Under the pieces are notes generated by a model. That model was not told the DNA's origin and did no database searches. It saw only the letters and a program-made list of their open reading frames with translations. Of a stretch of DNA of 64,000 nucleotides, positions 53,221 to 64,000 are shown in pieces; position 1 is the stretch's first letter, and the number at the start of each line of letters is the position of its first letter. Where the stretch lies: NCBI GenBank assembly GCA_964017185.1, contig OZ024876.1:18364226-18428225 (forward strand), written 5' to 3'. Position numbers and translations under genes: made by a program. This DNA comes from Rugalucina vietnamica (Eukaryota; Mollusca; Bivalvia; Lucinida; Lucinidae).

Positions 53221-55097
53221 GTAAATTTATCTTGTTAAACTTATTTGAAGTGACGCTAAAAAGAGGCTGTCTGCACCGTTTTCACTCTCCACTTTAATGT
53301 AATAAAATTTATGTACAATGTTTTTTAAGTCTGAGATTGACCTTGTTAAATTCTAGAGAGTTTGTAGTCGAGCTTATTTTATTCTATTTTATAACATTTA
53401 TTCTATTTCATAACATTTATTTTATTTTATAACATTTATTCTATGTTATTTATTCTGTTTTATTTTTTTTTTTTCATTTTATTTCCATGATTTCATGCAA
53501 CAAAAGTAAGACATTCGTCCTAAATGTTAGTGATATACATTCAAATATCATAAACAAACATGCATTCCACAATATGATTACATTGTTATATATATCCATA
53601 TATTATATTTTATATTCCACAGAATAGCCTGCAGTTTATAATACTCGTGTTGGTTGCGGTACAGGTAAGACAATGTTGTTTCGATATTTTATTTTCTTCC
53701 TGTTTTTCCTTGATAAATTCAAGACGGAAATATGTTTTCTGAAATGAAAAGAAAGTTGAGACAGTGAAAAGCATATAAAAACTCATTGGGGCTTTTAAAC
53801 CACTCGGTAGCTTCAAAATTTCGAGATAGTTTGGGGTTTAGTTGATAGTAAAGCTGTGAATGATGTCTAACATTAAAGCGACTAAACAACACAGAATAAC
53901 GATTGTTTGAAACATTTTTGCCACTCTAACTTTGAATGATTTTCTGTATAAAAATCAACGCCTGAACATCAGATAGTTTGGTAGGCGCGATTAAGGGAGT
54001 CAAATCTACCAATGGAAATTAGCGATGAAGTGGAATCAAAATCGTACAATGCCTTCCCCAGTATGAAACTACTTAATATATCTAAATATTTGATTTGTAT
54101 GGTTTCTTTTCCCCCCTGTTTTGTCAAACAGAGATGGGCATATTTTAGTACTTTATCTGTTAATCATATTCCGGACTGAATGGATACACAGCATTTAAAT
54201 TTGCCTTGGTAAGTGTTTGAAACCGAAGTCGGGACGTGAAAAAATGTTTAAATCTTTAGCGTTCTTTGTTTAGCGTGTGTAAAACCCAAACGACTATATT
54301 TTTCTAACGGCGCGGCTAACTTTCTTCCAGCTTCCCGCCGTTTTCTCTGACAGCCCAATCGACTTTGACAGCGAGTGGGGGTGGGGACAGAGCATATGGA
54401 CAGTAGTGTTTCGTTGTGATTACACTCTCACCAAGGACTACACACCACAAGGACCAGATACAGGCTTTCTTATCATAATTGAACTTGAAAACAAAGCCAC
54501 AACGATCGCGACGGTACGTATATACTACTAGCCCGAGAGTCATTATTGCATGGGACCCAAAATCTGATTTTGTTTTGTTAACCCTACATGGTTTGGCCCC
54601 AAGTATGCTACATATATGATACATGTTCTGGTTTACTTGTTTTGTCATAGACTTCTAATAAAATGTTCTTGATAAAGCGTCACACATAAGAGTACTTATA
54701 CGTGGCATGTTTAAACTGTAGGCGCGCAATCTCTTTTATTTACCCTGGTAACGTGCTCCTAAGGCAGTCCATTTATTTGCGCATATATTTAAGGTATTGG
54801 CCAACAAATCAGTATCAAATTATGCAAAAATATTGACTCACATCATTACAACGTTTTCTGAAACAAATAAGCTTATTTAATCGTTCCAAACCAAATAAAA
54901 TTATTATAAAGTTCATTGATACTGGGTGGGACTTTCATTCTGATTGCGCTATTTCCTGATCACTGCTTACTTTTACTTTGTTATAAAATTGCTGAGACCA
55001 AAAGGGTTGAATGCTTGTTCTGACAACTTCGATATCGAAAAAGGAACTGAGAATTTTTTTTTCATCATTTAGTGAATATTGAAAACAATAAAACATA

Positions 55098-55152
<55 letters not shown>

Positions 55153-55963
55153 GTCGTCATATTTTGCATATTAACTTCACCTTGCTGCTTTTATAATATA
55201 GAACGAGAACCCATAATCTATGTTTTGGATCAGAAATAACTAAAATAGATACACCACAGTTGTACTATACAAAAATGGGGTACATATTTCATGGGCATAT
55301 TATCCTGATAAGTTTCATATTAAATTTTACAAGACACTTTTTGTTCTTTGATGGTTATTTTCTTCACATTTTGGAATAAACGTTTCATTTTAGCAAATGC
55401 TGTCCATTTCTGAACAGGTTCTCTTAATTGTCTGATGATTTTGGCAACTTCCTCTACATTTTATCCCTTTTCATGGAAAATAAAGGCTACATGTATTTTA
55501 TTAACTGTATTCCATTTCCAGGGATGCTAGTTACAGCAGACAAGAGGAAGTGACATCACGTATTTGCTATGATGTCACTTCCTGTTGAAGAACCGCCTGA
55601 CAATACGAGTGTCAGGTTAAAAATCAATTATAATAGAATTACTACTGTCTTAGATATCTTACTTATATCTGCATGTATTATTAAAAAAGTTAACTGCTTA
55701 GTTGCAGTTGCGTTTTTGGGACACCCTGTACATGCAAGTTTTCATAATTTAAATTTCAGGCACATTACCCGTTCAACCTAAGCAGTCAAATTATTGCAGA
55801 GGACGCGGGCATGAAATCCTTTATCCTAACAACATCGGAGAACGTGTGGGAGTACAGCGGCCCGAAAGTATACACGTTTACTGCACAGTTTGAAAACCCA
55901 AACCCAACGGGTTACGGAAACTGGCCTAGAGGAAATTGTACAGGACCTTTCATAAAGCCCTAA
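53206..55963 (+). CDS. Small secreted protein, four exons, unrecognised family
   Basis: Exons 53206-53220, 53623-53664, 54331-54513 and 55760-55963 each keep phase 0 and have AG/GT borders (GTAAAT, GTAAGA and GTACGT donors). Together they encode 147 aa. Residues 1-19 form a signal peptide (MFSKM, then NSLQFIILVLVAVQ). The mature part starts near LPAVFSD and has an aromatic segment (SEWGWGQSIWTVVFRCDY), DTGFLIIIELENKA, NVWEYSGPKVYTFTAQFEN and the ending NCTGPFIKP. Two cysteines in the mature protein could form one disulphide; NLSS and NCTG are glycosylation sites. The alternation of short hydrophobic strands suggests a beta-rich extracellular fold. I do not recognise a homologue. Exon 1 is only 15 nt and is the least certain part, but both exon 1 and exon 2 are conserved in the duplicate at 61963-62875. 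Confidence 0.65.
53623..53664 (+). CDS. Secreted-protein exon 2 (signal-peptide core)
   Basis: 42 nt between TTCCACAG and GTAAGA, encoding NSLQFIILVLVAVQ. Frame, borders and hydrophobicity are kept in the copy at 62834-62875. Confidence 0.65.
54331..54513 (+). CDS. Secreted-protein exon 3
   Basis: 183 nt after CTTTCTTCCAG, ending ACG|GTACGT. Open in one frame throughout and GC-richer than the flanks. Contains a Trp-rich strand and one Cys. Confidence 0.75.
55098..55150 (+). repeat. Poly(A) tract in the secreted-protein intron
   Basis: 53 A residues preceded by CAATAAAACATAC. It looks like the 3' end of a retro-inserted polyadenylated sequence; the repeat-C fragment at 54918-54990 lies upstream of it. 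Confidence 0.6.
55201..55290 (+). repeat. MITE-B fragment
   Basis: ACCCATAATCTATGTTTTGG then a decayed ATACACCACAGTTGTACTATA and GGGGTACATATTTCATGGGC. Confidence 0.5.
55760..55963 (+). CDS. Secreted-protein exon 4 and stop
   Basis: Acceptor AATTTCAG; 67 codons then TAA at 55961-55963. Encodes AHYPFNLSSQIIAEDAGMKS through NCTGPFIKP. The intron before it holds a poly(A) run and a repeat-C fragment. Confidence 0.75.
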   Translation, partial: AHYPFNLSSQIIAEDAGMKSFILTTSENVWEYSGPKVYTFTAQFENPNPTGYGNWPRGNCTGPFIKP

Positions 55964-57007
55964 CCGTTGACCACGCCGACTTGATGAAACACCGACCACT
56001 GTCTTTTCGACGTTTCAGTGAAAGAGGAATATTGCCCTGTAGCAAACCAATGGGAAAATAACTACAACTCATGACTTTGTTGTGCGCCTTATTTTGTTTG
56101 CATGTGTGCTGACTGAAACAGTTTTATTGTTGTTTTTTTTTTTTGTATACACCCGTCAAGAAATATCTGGATTTTGAACGTTCCTTGGTCGTAAACGTTT
56201 CATTATCTCATCATGTCTATACAGATTTCCCCCGAGAACATACGTATTTATTAATGCTCCAATGTAGCCTGTGCATGCGTTTAAATCTGACAGTACTCAC
56301 CATGAGTTGCTAGGTTTACTGAATCAGCTTATTGATGATTATTTTGTTGTTGCCCCCAATACACTGCTCAAAATATTTAAGGGAACACTTCACTTTTTCC
56401 ATGTACTGCAATGTACACAGCCCCATTTTTGCATTAAAAATACATTTTTTTTTTTTCATTTTTCTGAAACTCCACAGATTGAAGAACAATTATTAATTTG
56501 ACCAACTTGTGTCTATCCCTCATGTGTTAGATCTGTTAGAGTGGCATTTGGCCCTATAAGGGTCCATGGTGCCTTGTATTCAGATGTCCATATTTCACGG
56601 TGGGTAGCCTTAATGGAATCTACGGGATCAAATCGCTTTTTCCGGCGCATACAGGATCAGCAACGGAGCCTACGGGAAATCTGTTGATGAAGTTGGCCAT
56701 GAACGCTACTTCAGCGGAAGACTTTTTTGAAAAAAAAAAAAAAAAAAAAAAAAAAAGAAGTTAAGTTATTGTATATTCTAGTTCACGGAACCCAAAACAT
56801 ATCAGGCATATAAATTACGTTTGTATAAAATCTGTAGTTTAAGACATTGAGCCTGTTTAAAAACGGCGCTTTTCCCACCCTGCATGTCTACATGCTAAAA
56901 GAAAGGCCCTATAAGACATCATTTTTTTATTGTTTTTACCAATCGAAGACGGGAAAATCGATCAGAACGTAGGCTGTAAGCATATATTCTTAAATTATGG
57001 TAAATAC
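55964..57007. other. Downstream of the secreted-protein gene: no gene seen
   Basis: 3' UTR and intergenic sequence with a 29-base A run at about 56727-56755. No strong AATAAA was found close to the stop; ATTAAA occurs at about 56433. Confidence 0.4.
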
Positions 57008-57992
57008 TACAGCCCCGTTTCATAAGTTTAGTACATACCGATTTGTTTCATAAGTAATGGCATAGCAGTACCAGTACTTGAAGCTTGGCCAAATTGTATT
57101 GGATGTTTGCAGATTTGAACGGATTTCGCTAAGTCAATCCTAATACATAGAATTATTCACTGATTGTAACAATTTAGATTTTGATCGATTTATAAATAGA
57201 TAATAAAACATAAAATATGATAAACGAAATATTATAACTTCTGTGACACAAATATCAATGTTAACATTGATTTCTCACTTTACAGGACAGTTTAAACTAA
57301 AAATTTATTATTCTAAATAAATGACAGACCGTCCAGGAGACAACACCTTACATAATATTTGGTCTACCCTATGTACATCCGGGGATATTGAAGTTTGAAG
57401 CCTTGCATCCTACTAGACTGCCTTACCTTGTTCGCCATTTTGTGTCCCAATACCTTTTCGAGCGACTTTCTTTGGATCAATTCTTTATATTTAACTGTTT
57501 GACCAGAGTTATTTGTAAAAAACAAACGGTTGTACGTGTAATTATTTATCAAACGCTGACTGATTGTATAATTTGTTGTACCACGGCTGTTTGGGTGCAA
57601 TATTTCAAGCTTCAATAAACTTGAATATACACAGGGTAGACCAAATGTTATGTTAGGTGTAGTATGCCGGGTTATGCCAATTTAACGATATAATCGGTTT
57701 TTGGTTAAAACTTTCGTGAAGTGTGTGAAATCAATGTAAAGGTTGATATTTGTATCATTGAAACTATGATATTTTGCTTGTCATTTTAATGTGTTTCTAT
57801 TGATAAATCAATCGATTAAAATCTTAACTGTTATAATCAGTGAATAGTTTTATAAATTAAGTTTGATAATACGAAATCCGTTTAAATCTACAAACACCCA
57901 ATAACATTTGGCAAAGCTTCAAGTACGGGTACTGCTATGCCATTACTTATGAAACAAATCGGTATGTACTAAACTTATGAAACGGAGCTGTA
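57008..57992. mobile_element. TIR/foldback element with TACAGC ends
   Basis: TACAGCCCCGTTTCATAAG then TTTAGTACATACCGATTTGT, inverted at 57935-57992, with further inverted matches (CATTACTTATGAAACAAATC; AGGGTAGACCAAATGTTA against TAATATTTGGTCTACCCT) closing on a centre at about 57500. Long imperfect TIRs, no ORF. Confidence 0.8.
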
Positions 57993-58164
57993 GTGAACCT
58001 TCGAAAGAGCATTTAAACTGTGGTTCACTTTATTTGGCCAGTAATGACAGAAATGTTTTTTCTCTTCATTTGACCAAAGACAATATACACATTTGACCAA
58101 AGACGATATACACTTTGGTCTTGTCAGAATGTATGTGATGCCCGATAATATTTATATTATATAG

Positions 58165-58860
58165 ATTAGGGACCAAGTTATACAGACAAATTGTTGGAAT
58201 TACGATGGGTACAAACTGCGCCCCTCTCGTAGCTGATGTACTTTCATACTACAACGAAAGAGATTTTATGGATTCTCTTATTCATGATAATCAAGCAGAT
58301 ATTATCGAGGCAGGTACCACGATGACCTTTTGAACATTGACAATCCTTATTTTGAAGGCATGGTCAATCAAATTTATCCACTTGAACTACAGTTGAATAA
58401 AACCAACACCACTGATACCGAAGCCCCCTTTTTGGATTTACATCTTTCTATTGCAAATGGATTTTTTTTCTACAATTTATGAAACGCGATTACTTTGATT
58501 TTGATTTAGTAAATTTTCCGTTTTTGGATGGTGACGTTCCTCGCCGTGCTTCTTATGGTGCATACATTTCGCAACTTATTAGGTTTGCTAGAGTCTGCAA
58601 TCATGTAGCGGACTTCAACGCACGAACTAAATGTTTAACAGCCAAATTTCTCCAGCAGGGCTATCGGTATCATAAATTTCAAAAAACATTTTCTTAATTT
58701 TATCGCAAACACTATGAGTTGATTTCCAAATTTAATGTTGGGCTAAAGACGCTTTTACGTGAGGAACTTTCGGAACCAGAATTTTATGGTGACTTGGTTT
58801 ATAAATTTAAGAAACTTATAGGAAGGGGTGATTTTTCTTTTCAGTTCAGATAAATCATAA
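58165..58860 (+). pseudogene. Penelope-like reverse transcriptase fragment
   Basis: Plus strand, several frames: GITMGTNCAPLVADVL, RYHDDLLNID (catalytic DD box), EAPFLDLHLSIANG, FPFLDGDVPRRASYGAYISQ, LIRFARVCNHVADFNARTK and LLREELSEPEFYGDLVYKFK. This motif order is that of Penelope-like RTs. At least two frameshifts and one stop break it. No GIY-YIG endonuclease is visible afterwards. Confidence 0.8.
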
Positions 58861-58961
58861 CACGTTAAAGACGTATAGGTTATAACTTGAATGTTATGCG
58901 ACAGACTGCATGCTTAGTTTTTAACCCAATCATTGTTGATCACTATGCATTGTTGATCACT

Positions 58962-59003
58962 ATACCTAGGGTTAGAGGTTAGAGGTTAGGGTTAGGGTTA
59001 GGG
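58962..59003 (+). repeat. Interstitial telomere-type repeats (TTAGGG)
   Basis: CTAGGGTTAGAGGTTAGAGG followed by three TTAGGG units: TTAGGG repeats with two degenerate TTAGAGG units. They lie between two Penelope-like 3' fragments. Confidence 0.85.
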
Positions 59004-59254
59004 TCTTGTTTAAAACTGTGCTCAAATAAGACAACGAATGATGGAATAGCTATTTATATAGTCAGAACACACGGAGAATGAACTGTACCCCAAAACGTCC
59101 AGATTTGTTTCAATACTTGCGAAAGAAGAAATATAACATTATCTGCTTATAATTACAAGATGTGCATATAGAAAATAAGATGGAGAGCTATGTAAAAATG
59201 AATACGGGGATTTAAGAATTTAAGTGTGTTATCTAGTAACCAAAGAGGTGTAAT

Positions 59255-59520
59255 GGTTTTACATTTACTAAGTTTTATCGCAGACACTATGAATTGATTT
59301 ACAAATTTTATGTTGTGCTGAAGACGCTTTTACCTGCAGGGCCTTTCGGAACCAGAATTAAACGGTGACTTGGTTTACAAATTTAAGAAACTTATAGAAG
59401 GAATGTGATTTTTCTTTTCAGTTCAGAAACATCATTACACATTACAGACGTATAGGATATAACTTAAATGTTATGCGAAAGTCTGCATGCTTAGTTTTTA
59501 ACTAAATCATGGTTGAATGG
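59255..59520 (+). pseudogene. Second Penelope-like 3' fragment
   Basis: About 59268-59520 repeats 58698-58950 in the same orientation: TTTTATCGCAGACACTATGA, GAAGACGCTTTTACCTGCAG, GGTGACTTGGTTTACAAATT and ACGTATAGGATATAACTT. Only the last 50 or so codons plus the tail are present. Confidence 0.75.
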
Positions 59521-59524
59521 TTGA

Positions 59525-60235
59525 TAACTATGCTGCTTTTTTTAATTGCACGCCGGTGGGTCGGGCGTCAGACTCTATGATGGCTCCGACATAAAGCTAT
59601 TCATTTTAGTTGGTTGGGACATAAGCTTCTTGTCTGTTGCTTGGCCCACCGGGGTCCAACTGGTGTTTTTTGCTCCGGGTTTCAGTAAGTTATTCCGTGC
59701 CCAGGAATCTCCATCGTCGGGCTGCTCACCAAATCTGTTAAGTCCTCGTTTTTTATTCATAATGGTGGTTTTCATGATTTCTTTGTTTGTCCTTGATGGT
59801 TCATTGTCTAGTAAGATATTCACCACGAAGATCGAACGACTAACTAAATGTTGTGAACCACTGCAGAAGATTAGGGTGAGGTTGGACGCCTGTAAAACTG
59901 GTTTAAGCCGCCCCCCTCCCCCCCCCTCAGTAATTTTATATTACTGATCGTTCCAAGGCGATACTTCTGTTATGGTTCCATTTGGTTTATGACTTGGAAT
60001 CGAATTTTTGTACTGTTTGAACCTTGTGTTTTTATTTAAGCTCGGGTGGCTGAACAAACCGCGTATTGGGAAATAGCTGCTCACTCGACTCACGATATGT
60101 TTTCTAAGTAAGGGTGCCTGATTGTCGGTTTGGTTTTTCCCACCTCGGTTTTTGGAGTGGGAGTTTCTTTCTGATTGCGCCTTTTCCTGATCATTGCCTA
60201 CTTGTATCTTTTTAACCAACGTCACTTGTCATACT
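59525..60235 (+). repeat. Repeat-C copy, plus orientation
   Basis: TTAATTGCACGCCGGTGGGTCG through TTGGCCCACCGGGGTCCAAC, GTGAACCACTGCAGAAG and CACCTCGGTTTTTGGAGTGGG to ATCATTGCCTACTTGTATC. Inverted relative to 60520-61080, making a large imperfect palindrome. The ORF at 59546-59947 is not credible as protein. Confidence 0.8.
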
Positions 60236-60519
60236 TAGTCGTCATCAGTTATTTAACTAAATTTACAATCATTTTGCATGTTTGCATGCTCATTTCAAAT
60301 GACAGGTCATGTAACAAACGTTACATGAAAGCAAGATTATGAAAAACAACATACATAATTATGCTTTCCTTTGCTGAAATGATCATGCTAAACAAATTGT
60401 ATATAATAAAAAGAAAGTTCAAATGTTTCTGTTGAATATGGCATTTATTTCACTCGTGAACTAAAGTTTATTTCACTCGTGAACTAAATTGACAATTATA
60501 TACTTGTACTAAGAAAACA

Positions 60520-61078
60520 TATTGTAAGCCGAGTGAGCAGCTATTTCCCAATAGGTGGCCACTCAGTTACATAAACCTAACTAAAAATATAAAAACGCAC
60601 ATAAGGTACAAACAGTCCAAAAATCAACACCAAGGCATAAAACAATAAAACCACAACAGAAGTATCGCATTGGAACGATCAGTAATATAACATTAAATTA
60701 TAGTTTTACATGGCCATAACCTCACCCTCAGATTCTGCAGTGCTTCACAACATATAGTTAGTTGTTCGTCCTCGTGGTGAATTTCTAACTAGTAAATGAA
60801 TAATCATGGACAAACAAATAAATCATGATAACCATCATGATGAATAAAAAACGAGGCAGATTCTGTAAGCTGCCCGACGATGGAGATCCCTGGGCGCCCA
60901 GTAACTTACTGAAAGTCCGAAGCAAAAGAGAAACACTGGTTGAACCCCGGTGGGCCAAGCAACAGACAAGAAGCTCCGGTCCAACCAAACAAAATGAATA
61001 GCTTTAAGTCGAGGTCATCATAGAGTCTGACGCCCGACCCACCGGCGTACAATTAAAGAAGGCAGCATAGTTATCAAC
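60520..61078 (-). repeat. Repeat-C copy, minus orientation
   Basis: Ordered inverse of 59525-60235 (for example GAGTCTGACGCCCGACCCACC at 61022). The uninterrupted junction here shows where the 151-bp array element split the 48400-52110 copy. Confidence 0.8.
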
Positions 61079-61159
61079 CATGATTGTGTTAAATATATAT
61101 TTATATAGTCCTTCAACATTTTTCATGCTTCACTGTTCACAGCTGATAAACATGTGGTA

Positions 61160-61500
61160 TGGTATGGGTGGCGCACAATGCAATTCCGCCCGATTTGAGA
61201 TGACAATTTCGAATTTTCTCCTATACCATTTACTATATTTACTGATAGACAGGCGCTGTCAATGCAGAAATTGAACATTTATTGAATGAAAATAACATAA
61301 GAAATCCAGGTTATTTCGTTTTCGCAAACACTTCCGCCCCATGAAAATATAGTGCTTTCAATGCAATAACATTGAAGTGTTTGCGAAAACAAAATTACCA
61401 GGATTTCTTATGTTACTTTCTTCCAATAAATGTTCAATTTCTTCATGGACTGCACCCATCTATTTTTCAGTAAATAGGAGAAAACTCGAACTTCTGTCTC
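61160..61500. repeat. Foldback element (CAAACACTTCCGC arms)
   Basis: CATAAGAAATCCAGGTTATTTC and TTTCGCAAACACTT are inverted at 61370-61415, with ATTGAACATTTATTGAA against TTCCAATAAATGTTCAATT outside. Centre at about 61355. Confidence 0.7.
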
Positions 61501-61962
61501 AAGTGGAATGTGTGCCACCGATCATTTATCAATGTGTATGTAAACAATACCACGTGATTGTCAGTAGACTAAGTGTATTAATATATCATTAGTTTGTAAA
61601 TTTACCCGCCATAAAATTCAGCATATTTGATGCATTAAGGAGATGTATTAAATAAGCTACTTGTAGCCTTCGTTCAAATCCTTTGATACTCACATATGTT
61701 GTTTTTGTGGTTATTGTACTAATGTTTAAATTAATAATTATGTTTAAAGCAGTTTGACCACCAAAGTGTTAAATATCCAAGCGTCCAATAAATATCCTAT
61801 GGGCATGTATGCATCTTGTGATAGCCATCAAATAATCATTAAAATCTCGCTATTCGCATTTAAACGATTAAAGAACATTAACCAAATATTGAACTGTCCT
61901 TGAACACACCGTGGCCAAGATTTTAATCATAGTCACTAATCAGCGTTCGGAGCATTTGCAGG

Positions 61963-62875
61963 ATGTTTTCCAAAATGGTAAATTTATCTTGTTAAACTTA
62001 TTTGAAGTGGCGCTAAAAAGAGGCTGTGTGCACCATTTCCACTCGCCATTTCAATGCAATAAAATTTATTCACAATATTAGTGTAAGTCTGAGACTTGTA
62101 AATTCCAGTGATTTTTTGTAAATTCCAGAGAGTTTGTATAAAGCTTATTTTATTCTATTTTATAACATTTATTCTATGCTGTAACATTTATTTCATTTCA
62201 TAACGTTTATTCTACGTTTATTTTATAACGTAAGTAAGTAAGTAAGTAAGTAAGTAAGAAAGTAAATTCTTTATTTAAAGAGGTTAACCAATTTGGCTTT
62301 CACCAATCTTCTATAGGGCCCTTAAAACATAGCAATATTATAGCAACAAAGAAAACATATATCATACGATGAGGACATTGAATGGAATATTTACAAATGA
62401 GAAACAAAATACTAAACGTGATTTAATGATGTGGTGAAGGCATACCTTTAGTCAGTTCGTGTTTTAATTTACATTCAAAATATAATTCTTTTAACTTTTT
62501 ACGAGTCTGTTATCCATTTTACAACATTTTGGGTGAAGGAATAAATGCTTGATGAATGCCTGATATCATTAGGTATGCTGTTCCATACAAGTGGACCTGA
62601 ATAAGAGATACTCTTCTTATATTATTAACTATTATTTTATACTATTTATTCTATGTTATAACATTTATTCTGTTTTATAACTATTTTTGGCATTTTATTT
62701 TCATGATTTCATGCAACATAAGTAAGACATTCGTCCTAAATGTTAGTGAAATATACATTCAAATATCATAAACAAACATGCATGCCACAATATGATTACA
62801 TTGTTATATCTTATTTTTTATATTCTTCCACAGAATAGCCTGCAGTTTATGACACTTGTGTTGGTTGCGATACAG
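61963..62875 (+). CDS. Paralogue of the small secreted protein, exons 1-2 only in window
   Basis: Exon 1 61963-61977 (identical to the first copy) and exon 2 62834-62875 encoding NSLQFMTLVLVAIQ, with the same acceptor CTTCCACAG and donor GTAAGA. Of 42 bases in exon 2, the changes are conservative for a signal peptide (I to M, I to T, V to I, one silent). Exons 3 and 4 would lie beyond 63530, where a foldback element is inserted; whether they exist past the window edge is unknown. Confidence 0.5.
62224..62640 (-). mobile_element. 3' tail of a CR1/L2-like LINE with (CTTA)n end
   Basis: Minus strand: VWNSIPNDIR...SFTQNVVKWITDS, a typical RT C-terminus, then a UTR with CTCTTTAAATAAAGAATTTAC and a (CTTA)n terminus (plus strand TAAG x7). 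Severely 5'-truncated; absent from duplication copy 1, so it inserted after the duplication. Confidence 0.75.
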
Positions 62876-62956
62876 GTAAGACAATGCTGTTTCGATATTT
62901 TATTTTCTTCCTGTTTTCCTTGATTAATTCAAGACGGAAATATGTTTTCTGAAATG

Positions 62957-62958
<2 letters not shown>

Positions 62959-63000
<42 letters not shown>
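62959..63000 (+). repeat. Poly(A) tract
   Basis: About 42 A residues at a place where the other duplication copy (53744-53752) has only AAATGAAAAG, so it expanded or inserted after duplication. Confidence 0.9.
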
Positions 63001-63003
<3 letters not shown>

Positions 63004-63529
63004 TTGAGACAGTGAAAATGCATATTAAAACTCATTGTGGCTATTTAAACCACTCGGTAGCTTCAAAATTTCGAGATATTTTGGAGTTTTAATTAATAGT
63101 AAAGCTGTGAATGATGTCTAACATTAAAGCGACTATAACAACACCGAATAATGATTGTTTAAAACATTTTTGCCACTGTGATGCGAAACCGGGAATCACT
63201 CTGACTGAATGATTTTCTGTATAAAAATCAACGGTTGAACATCAGATCGTTTGGTAGGCGCGATTAAGGAAGTCATATCTACCAATGGGAATTAGCGGGA
63301 AAGTGGAATCAAACCCGTACAATGCATTTCCCATATAATTGTGGAACTACTTAATATATCTTAATATTTGATTTGTATGGTTTCCTTTTTTTCCCCTGTT
63401 TTGTCAAACAGAGACGGACATATTTAGTACCTTATCTGTTAAAAATATCATATTCCGGACTGAATGGATACACAGCATTTAAATTTAACCGTGGTTAGTG
63501 TTTGAAACCGACGTCGGGACGTGAAAAAA

Positions 63530-64000
63530 TGTTTTTATTTTATACTTTACAGTGAAACCCAATGTATATCAAAACTTGATAAAATTGGTATTTTCATTGA
63601 TATGAAATTTCACTGATATCAAATCTCACTGATATCAAAAGTCACTAGTGACTGATATCAGCCTATATCGTCACTGTAATGACGTCAGATTTTTTGGATT
63701 ACTTCTGACGTTTCCATTTACTTGACGTCATGAAATGTGCCTCACTTCAGAAATTCAAACGCCTATAACTCCGTTATTTATGAAGGAAAACATAAAGTGT
63801 GGGTATTCATTTTCTTAGTTAGAACGTAAGGAACAATGTGGTACCAAAATTGTTTGTGTTTTCAAAAAATTTTGGTTTTTGCATTTATACTGCCTGCCTT
63901 GTGAATTGGAAAATGCCCGTGTATTGTATAAAATAAAAAGAAAATTTGCTTTTTTTCGGTGAATACCAAATATATTTCATCGAGTGAGTTGAAAACATCA
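63530..64000 (+). mobile_element. Half copy of the long foldback element, cut by the window edge
   Basis: Matches the right half of 46345-47285 from the centre outward (TTTTATACTTTACAGTGAAAC ... GAGTGAGTTGAAAACATCA). It interrupts segmental duplication copy 2. Confidence 0.85.

Larger units (their letters stand above)
52993..54252. repeat. Direct segmental duplication, copy 1
   Basis: Aligns in the same orientation with 61750-63531 (CAGTTTGACCACCAAAGT ... GAAAAAATGTTT). It contains exons 1 and 2 of the small secreted-protein gene. The alignment ends where copy 2 meets a foldback element. Confidence 0.9.
61750..63531. repeat. Direct segmental duplication, copy 2
   Basis: Same order and orientation as 52993-54252, lengthened by a LINE tail (62224-62640) and a 42-base A run (62959-63000). 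It ends at GAAAAAATGTTT, where a foldback element begins. Confidence 0.9.

Noticed and set aside
59546-59947. 133-codon ORF on the plus strand
   Set aside because: Lies wholly within repeat-C, which is present in several inverted copies with disrupted frames.

Overview
This is a gene-poor, repeat-dense piece of a metazoan nuclear genome. The repeat landscape (tRNA-headed SINEs, Penelope-like and jockey/CR1-like retroelements, a Ty3/Gypsy element, hAT- and MULE-like elements, TIR elements with internal tandem arrays) and host genes with small exons in 1-3 kb introns suggest a mollusc, most likely a bivalve. No species can be named from sequence alone.

Host genes. (1) 673-8839, minus: the 5' six coding exons (540 codons, every splice phase consistent) of a KIAA0825 homologue; the gene runs off the left edge. 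(2) 26490-34114, plus: a complete five-exon POLR2M (Gdown1) homologue, 331 aa, an RNA polymerase II-associated regulator. (3) 36335-39648, minus: a two-exon gene for a 785-aa secreted/type I membrane protein with an SMB-like cysteine cluster and a single C-terminal membrane helix. (4) 53206-55963, plus: an unrecognised four-exon gene for a 147-aa secreted protein. Its first two exons recur at 61963-62875 inside a direct segmental duplication.

Repeat layout. 1-9.1 kb: KIAA0825 exons separated by foldback elements, SINEs, a 1.5 kb hAT-like element and a roughly 230-bp palindromic element (here MITE-A) that recurs about 18 times. 10.3-18.2 kb: a TIR composite carrying an RNase H ORF, a MULE-like element with a 9-bp target duplication, jockey-like RT fragments, a 390-bp tetranucleotide microsatellite and a 1.07 kb TIR element. 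18.4-24.3 kb: a recent Gypsy element (LTRs differ at 1 of 196 positions, 5-bp target duplication), disabled by an in-frame stop and by an inserted 627-bp DNA transposon. 41.8-45.3 kb: two elements sharing GCTCACCTGAG ends. 46.3-47.3 kb: a long foldback element, partly repeated at the right edge. 48.9-51.8 kb: a TIR-bounded array of about 18 units of 151 bp with a 755-bp higher-order duplication. 52.4-63.5 kb: the secreted-protein locus and its duplicate, separated by foldback elements, Penelope-like fragments beside TTAGGG repeats, and an inverted repeat family.

The host genes show no operon-like or pathway relationship. The most unexpected architecture is the placement of MITE-A copies a few bases to a few tens of bases from splice junctions in both multi-exon host genes. 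The best candidate for a novel gene is the duplicated small secreted protein.
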